From assembly GCA_046596415.1 (NCBI GenBank), contig JBKJML010000208.1, positions 1 to 13,350 of the forward strand: 13,350 nucleotides of DNA. The letters run 5' to 3'. Shown here in pieces: positions 12,277 through 13,350 of this stretch. This stretch comes from JBKJML01 sp046596415 (lineage in GTDB: Bacteria; Actinomycetota; Thermoleophilia; Gaiellales; Gaiellaceae). The notes below the pieces were generated by a model. That model was not told the DNA's origin and made no database searches. It saw only the letters and a list, made by a program, of their open reading frames with translations. Both the position numbers and the translations under genes were made by a program. Position 1 is the first letter of the stretch. Every line of letters starts with the position of its first letter.

Positions 12277-13350
12277 ATGACCGATTCGTTTGCTGAGCTG
12301 AAGACGCGCCTGGGCGAGATCCACGATCTCCGCCGCACGCAGGAGCTGCTCTTCTGGGACCAGACGGTGATGATGCCGCCCGGCGGCGGGCCGGTCCGGA
12401 GCTCACAGGTGACGACGCTCGACCGGATCGCCCACGAGCGCTTCGTCGCGGACGAGGTCGGCCGACTCCTCGAGCAGCTCGAGCCGTACGAGCGCGACCT
12501 CGACTACGACTCCGATGAGGCGAGCCTGATCCGCGTCACGCGCCGCGACTGGGAGAAGGCGCGCCGGGTCCCGGGCGACCTCGCCGCGGAGATGACCCGC
12601 GCGGCCGCCGACGGCCACGATGTGTGGGCGAAGGCGCGCGAGGATTCGAACTTCGAGCTCTTCCTCCCCTCCCTCGAGCGCAACGTCGAGCTGAAGCAGC
12701 AGTACGTCGAGTGCTTCGCCCCCTACGACGACCCGTACGACCCGCTGCTCGACGACTACGAGCCGGGGATGAAGACGAGCGAGGTGCGCACGGTGTTCGA
12801 GGAGCTGAAGCGTGAGCTCGTGCCGCTGATCGCCGAGGTAGCGAGCGACGAGCCGGACGAGTTCATGAACGGGCCCTTCGACGTCACGCACCAGCACGAG
12901 ATCTCGGTCGAGCTCCTGCACGCATTCGGCTTCGACCCGCAGCACTACCGGCTCGACCGCACCGTGCATCCATTCTGCTCGAGCGCGGGGACACAGGACA
13001 TCCGCCTGACGACGCGTTACAAGGAGGGCGACCTGTCTTCGCTCTTCACGGCGATGCACGAGGGAGGCCACGGCCTCTACGAGCACGGAGTCAGCCCCAC
13101 CCTCGAGCGCACCCCGCTCTGCCACGGCGTCTCGTCGGCGTTGCACGAGTCGCAAAGTCGGTTGTGGGAGAACGTCGTCGGCCGCTCGCGCCCCTTCTGG
13201 AACTGGTTCTACCCACGACTCCAGGAGGCGTTTCCCGGCACGCTCGGCGCGGTCGAGCAGGAGCGCTTCTACCGCGCGATCAACCGGGTGAAGCCGTCCT
13301 ACATCCGCGTCGACGCCGACGAGGCGACGTACAACCTCCACATCATCCTG
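12277..13350 (+). CDS. M32-family metallocarboxypeptidase, N-terminal part
   Basis: 358 codons are open to the right edge without a stop; the family is about 500 aa, so roughly the last 140 residues are missing. These zinc enzymes remove C-terminal amino acids from peptides and act in the cytoplasm. Visible features are a helical N-terminal region with L25-F-W-D-Q (the family's usual L-x-W-D entry), Y-D-P-L-L-D-D-Y-E-P-G-M, the R-L-T-T-R-Y strand, the zinc motif H261-E-G-G-H265 with E262 as general base, and E291-S-Q-S-R-L-W-E-N supplying the third zinc ligand. Start ATG at 12277 has GAGGAG at 12266-12271, 5 nt upstream. No frameshift or missing catalytic residue is seen up to the edge. It is divergent from the GlsB-like gene. 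Confidence 0.94.
   Translation, partial: MTDSFAELKTRLGEIHDLRRTQELLFWDQTVMMPPGGGPVRSSQVTTLDRIAHERFVADEVGRLLEQLEPYERDLDYDSDEASLIRVTRRDWEKARRVPGDLAAEMTRAAADGHDVWAKAREDSNFELFLPSLERNVELKQQYVECFAPYDDPYDPLLDDYEPGMKTSEVRTVFEELKRELVPLIAEVASDEPDEFMNGPFDVTHQHEISVELLHAFGFDPQHYRLDRTVHPFCSSAGTQDIRLTTRYKEGDLSSLFTAMHEGGHGLYEHGVSPTLERTPLCHGVSSALHESQSRLWENVVGRSRPFWNWFYPRLQEAFPGTLGAVEQERFYRAINRVKPSYIRVDADEATYNLHIIL

Noticed and set aside
12403..13341. A 312-aa reverse-strand frame opposite the M32 gene
   Set aside because: It has no family character. The forward frame carries HEGGH and ESQSRLWEN, with a good ribosome binding site.
1..13350. A new defence, CRISPR or mobile system
   Set aside because: No transposase, integrase, repeat array, toxin-antitoxin pair or nuclease cluster was seen, and composition is uniform. 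The genes are mostly housekeeping or general-family members.

Overview
The window is very GC-rich bacterial chromosomal DNA, densely packed with genes. I see no mobile elements, CRISPR arrays, tRNAs or rRNAs. The most likely source is a high-GC actinobacterium. The pantothenate cluster with a DUF2520 protein next to panC, a UvrA with a Cys-x2-His first zinc pair, a Gram-positive-type LexA box and many apparent leaderless GTG/ATG starts all fit that group. A deep lineage such as Thermoleophilia (Gaiellales/Solirubrobacterales) is a guess from overall character, not a proof.

Layout from left to right. (1) Positions 1-36: the first 12 codons of a reverse-strand FmdB-type zinc-ribbon protein, divergent from a RimJ/RimL-like GNAT acetyltransferase (93-680). 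(2) Positions 739-3091: a tightly coupled operon of a Rossmann/DUF2520 protein, panC and panB with 4-nt overlaps. It covers the branch from ketoisovalerate to pantothenate, and the DUF2520 protein is a good candidate for the missing ketopantoate reductase step. panD is not in the window. (3) Positions 3140-5574: a two-gene B-type (ba3-like) cytochrome c oxidase. Subunit II carries CuA. Subunit I has 13 membrane segments and a cytochrome c domain fused to its C-terminus. (4) Positions 5580-6194, reverse: a Yip1-like membrane protein, convergent with the oxidase with a 5-nt gap. (5) Positions 6308-9148, reverse: complete uvrA, with a LexA (SOS) box in its promoter. (6) Positions 9211-10692, forward: a small unknown membrane protein and an AI-2E-family permease. 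(7) Positions 10806-11060, reverse: an 84-aa membrane-anchored unknown, sharing a 31-nt divergent promoter region with a class III (CpdA-like) metallophosphoesterase at 11092-11916. (8) Positions 11927-12217, reverse: a GlsB/YeaQ/YmgE-type small membrane protein. (9) Position 12277 to the window end: an M32 metallocarboxypeptidase cut off by the edge.

No single new multi-gene defence or metabolic system stands out. The observations most worth a second look are the oxidase subunit I-cytochrome c fusion, the perfect LexA box set in the uvrA promoter and shared with a divergent unknown gene, the compressed Rossmann domain of the presumed ketopantoate reductase, the tandem TPAPG repeat at the PanB N-terminus, and a recurring architecture in which a TAnnnT hexamer lies 6-10 nt before the start codon, suggesting many leaderless mRNAs. 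No gap between genes exceeds 300 bases; the two longest (6195-6307 and 10693-10805, 113 nt each) hold no convincing gene.
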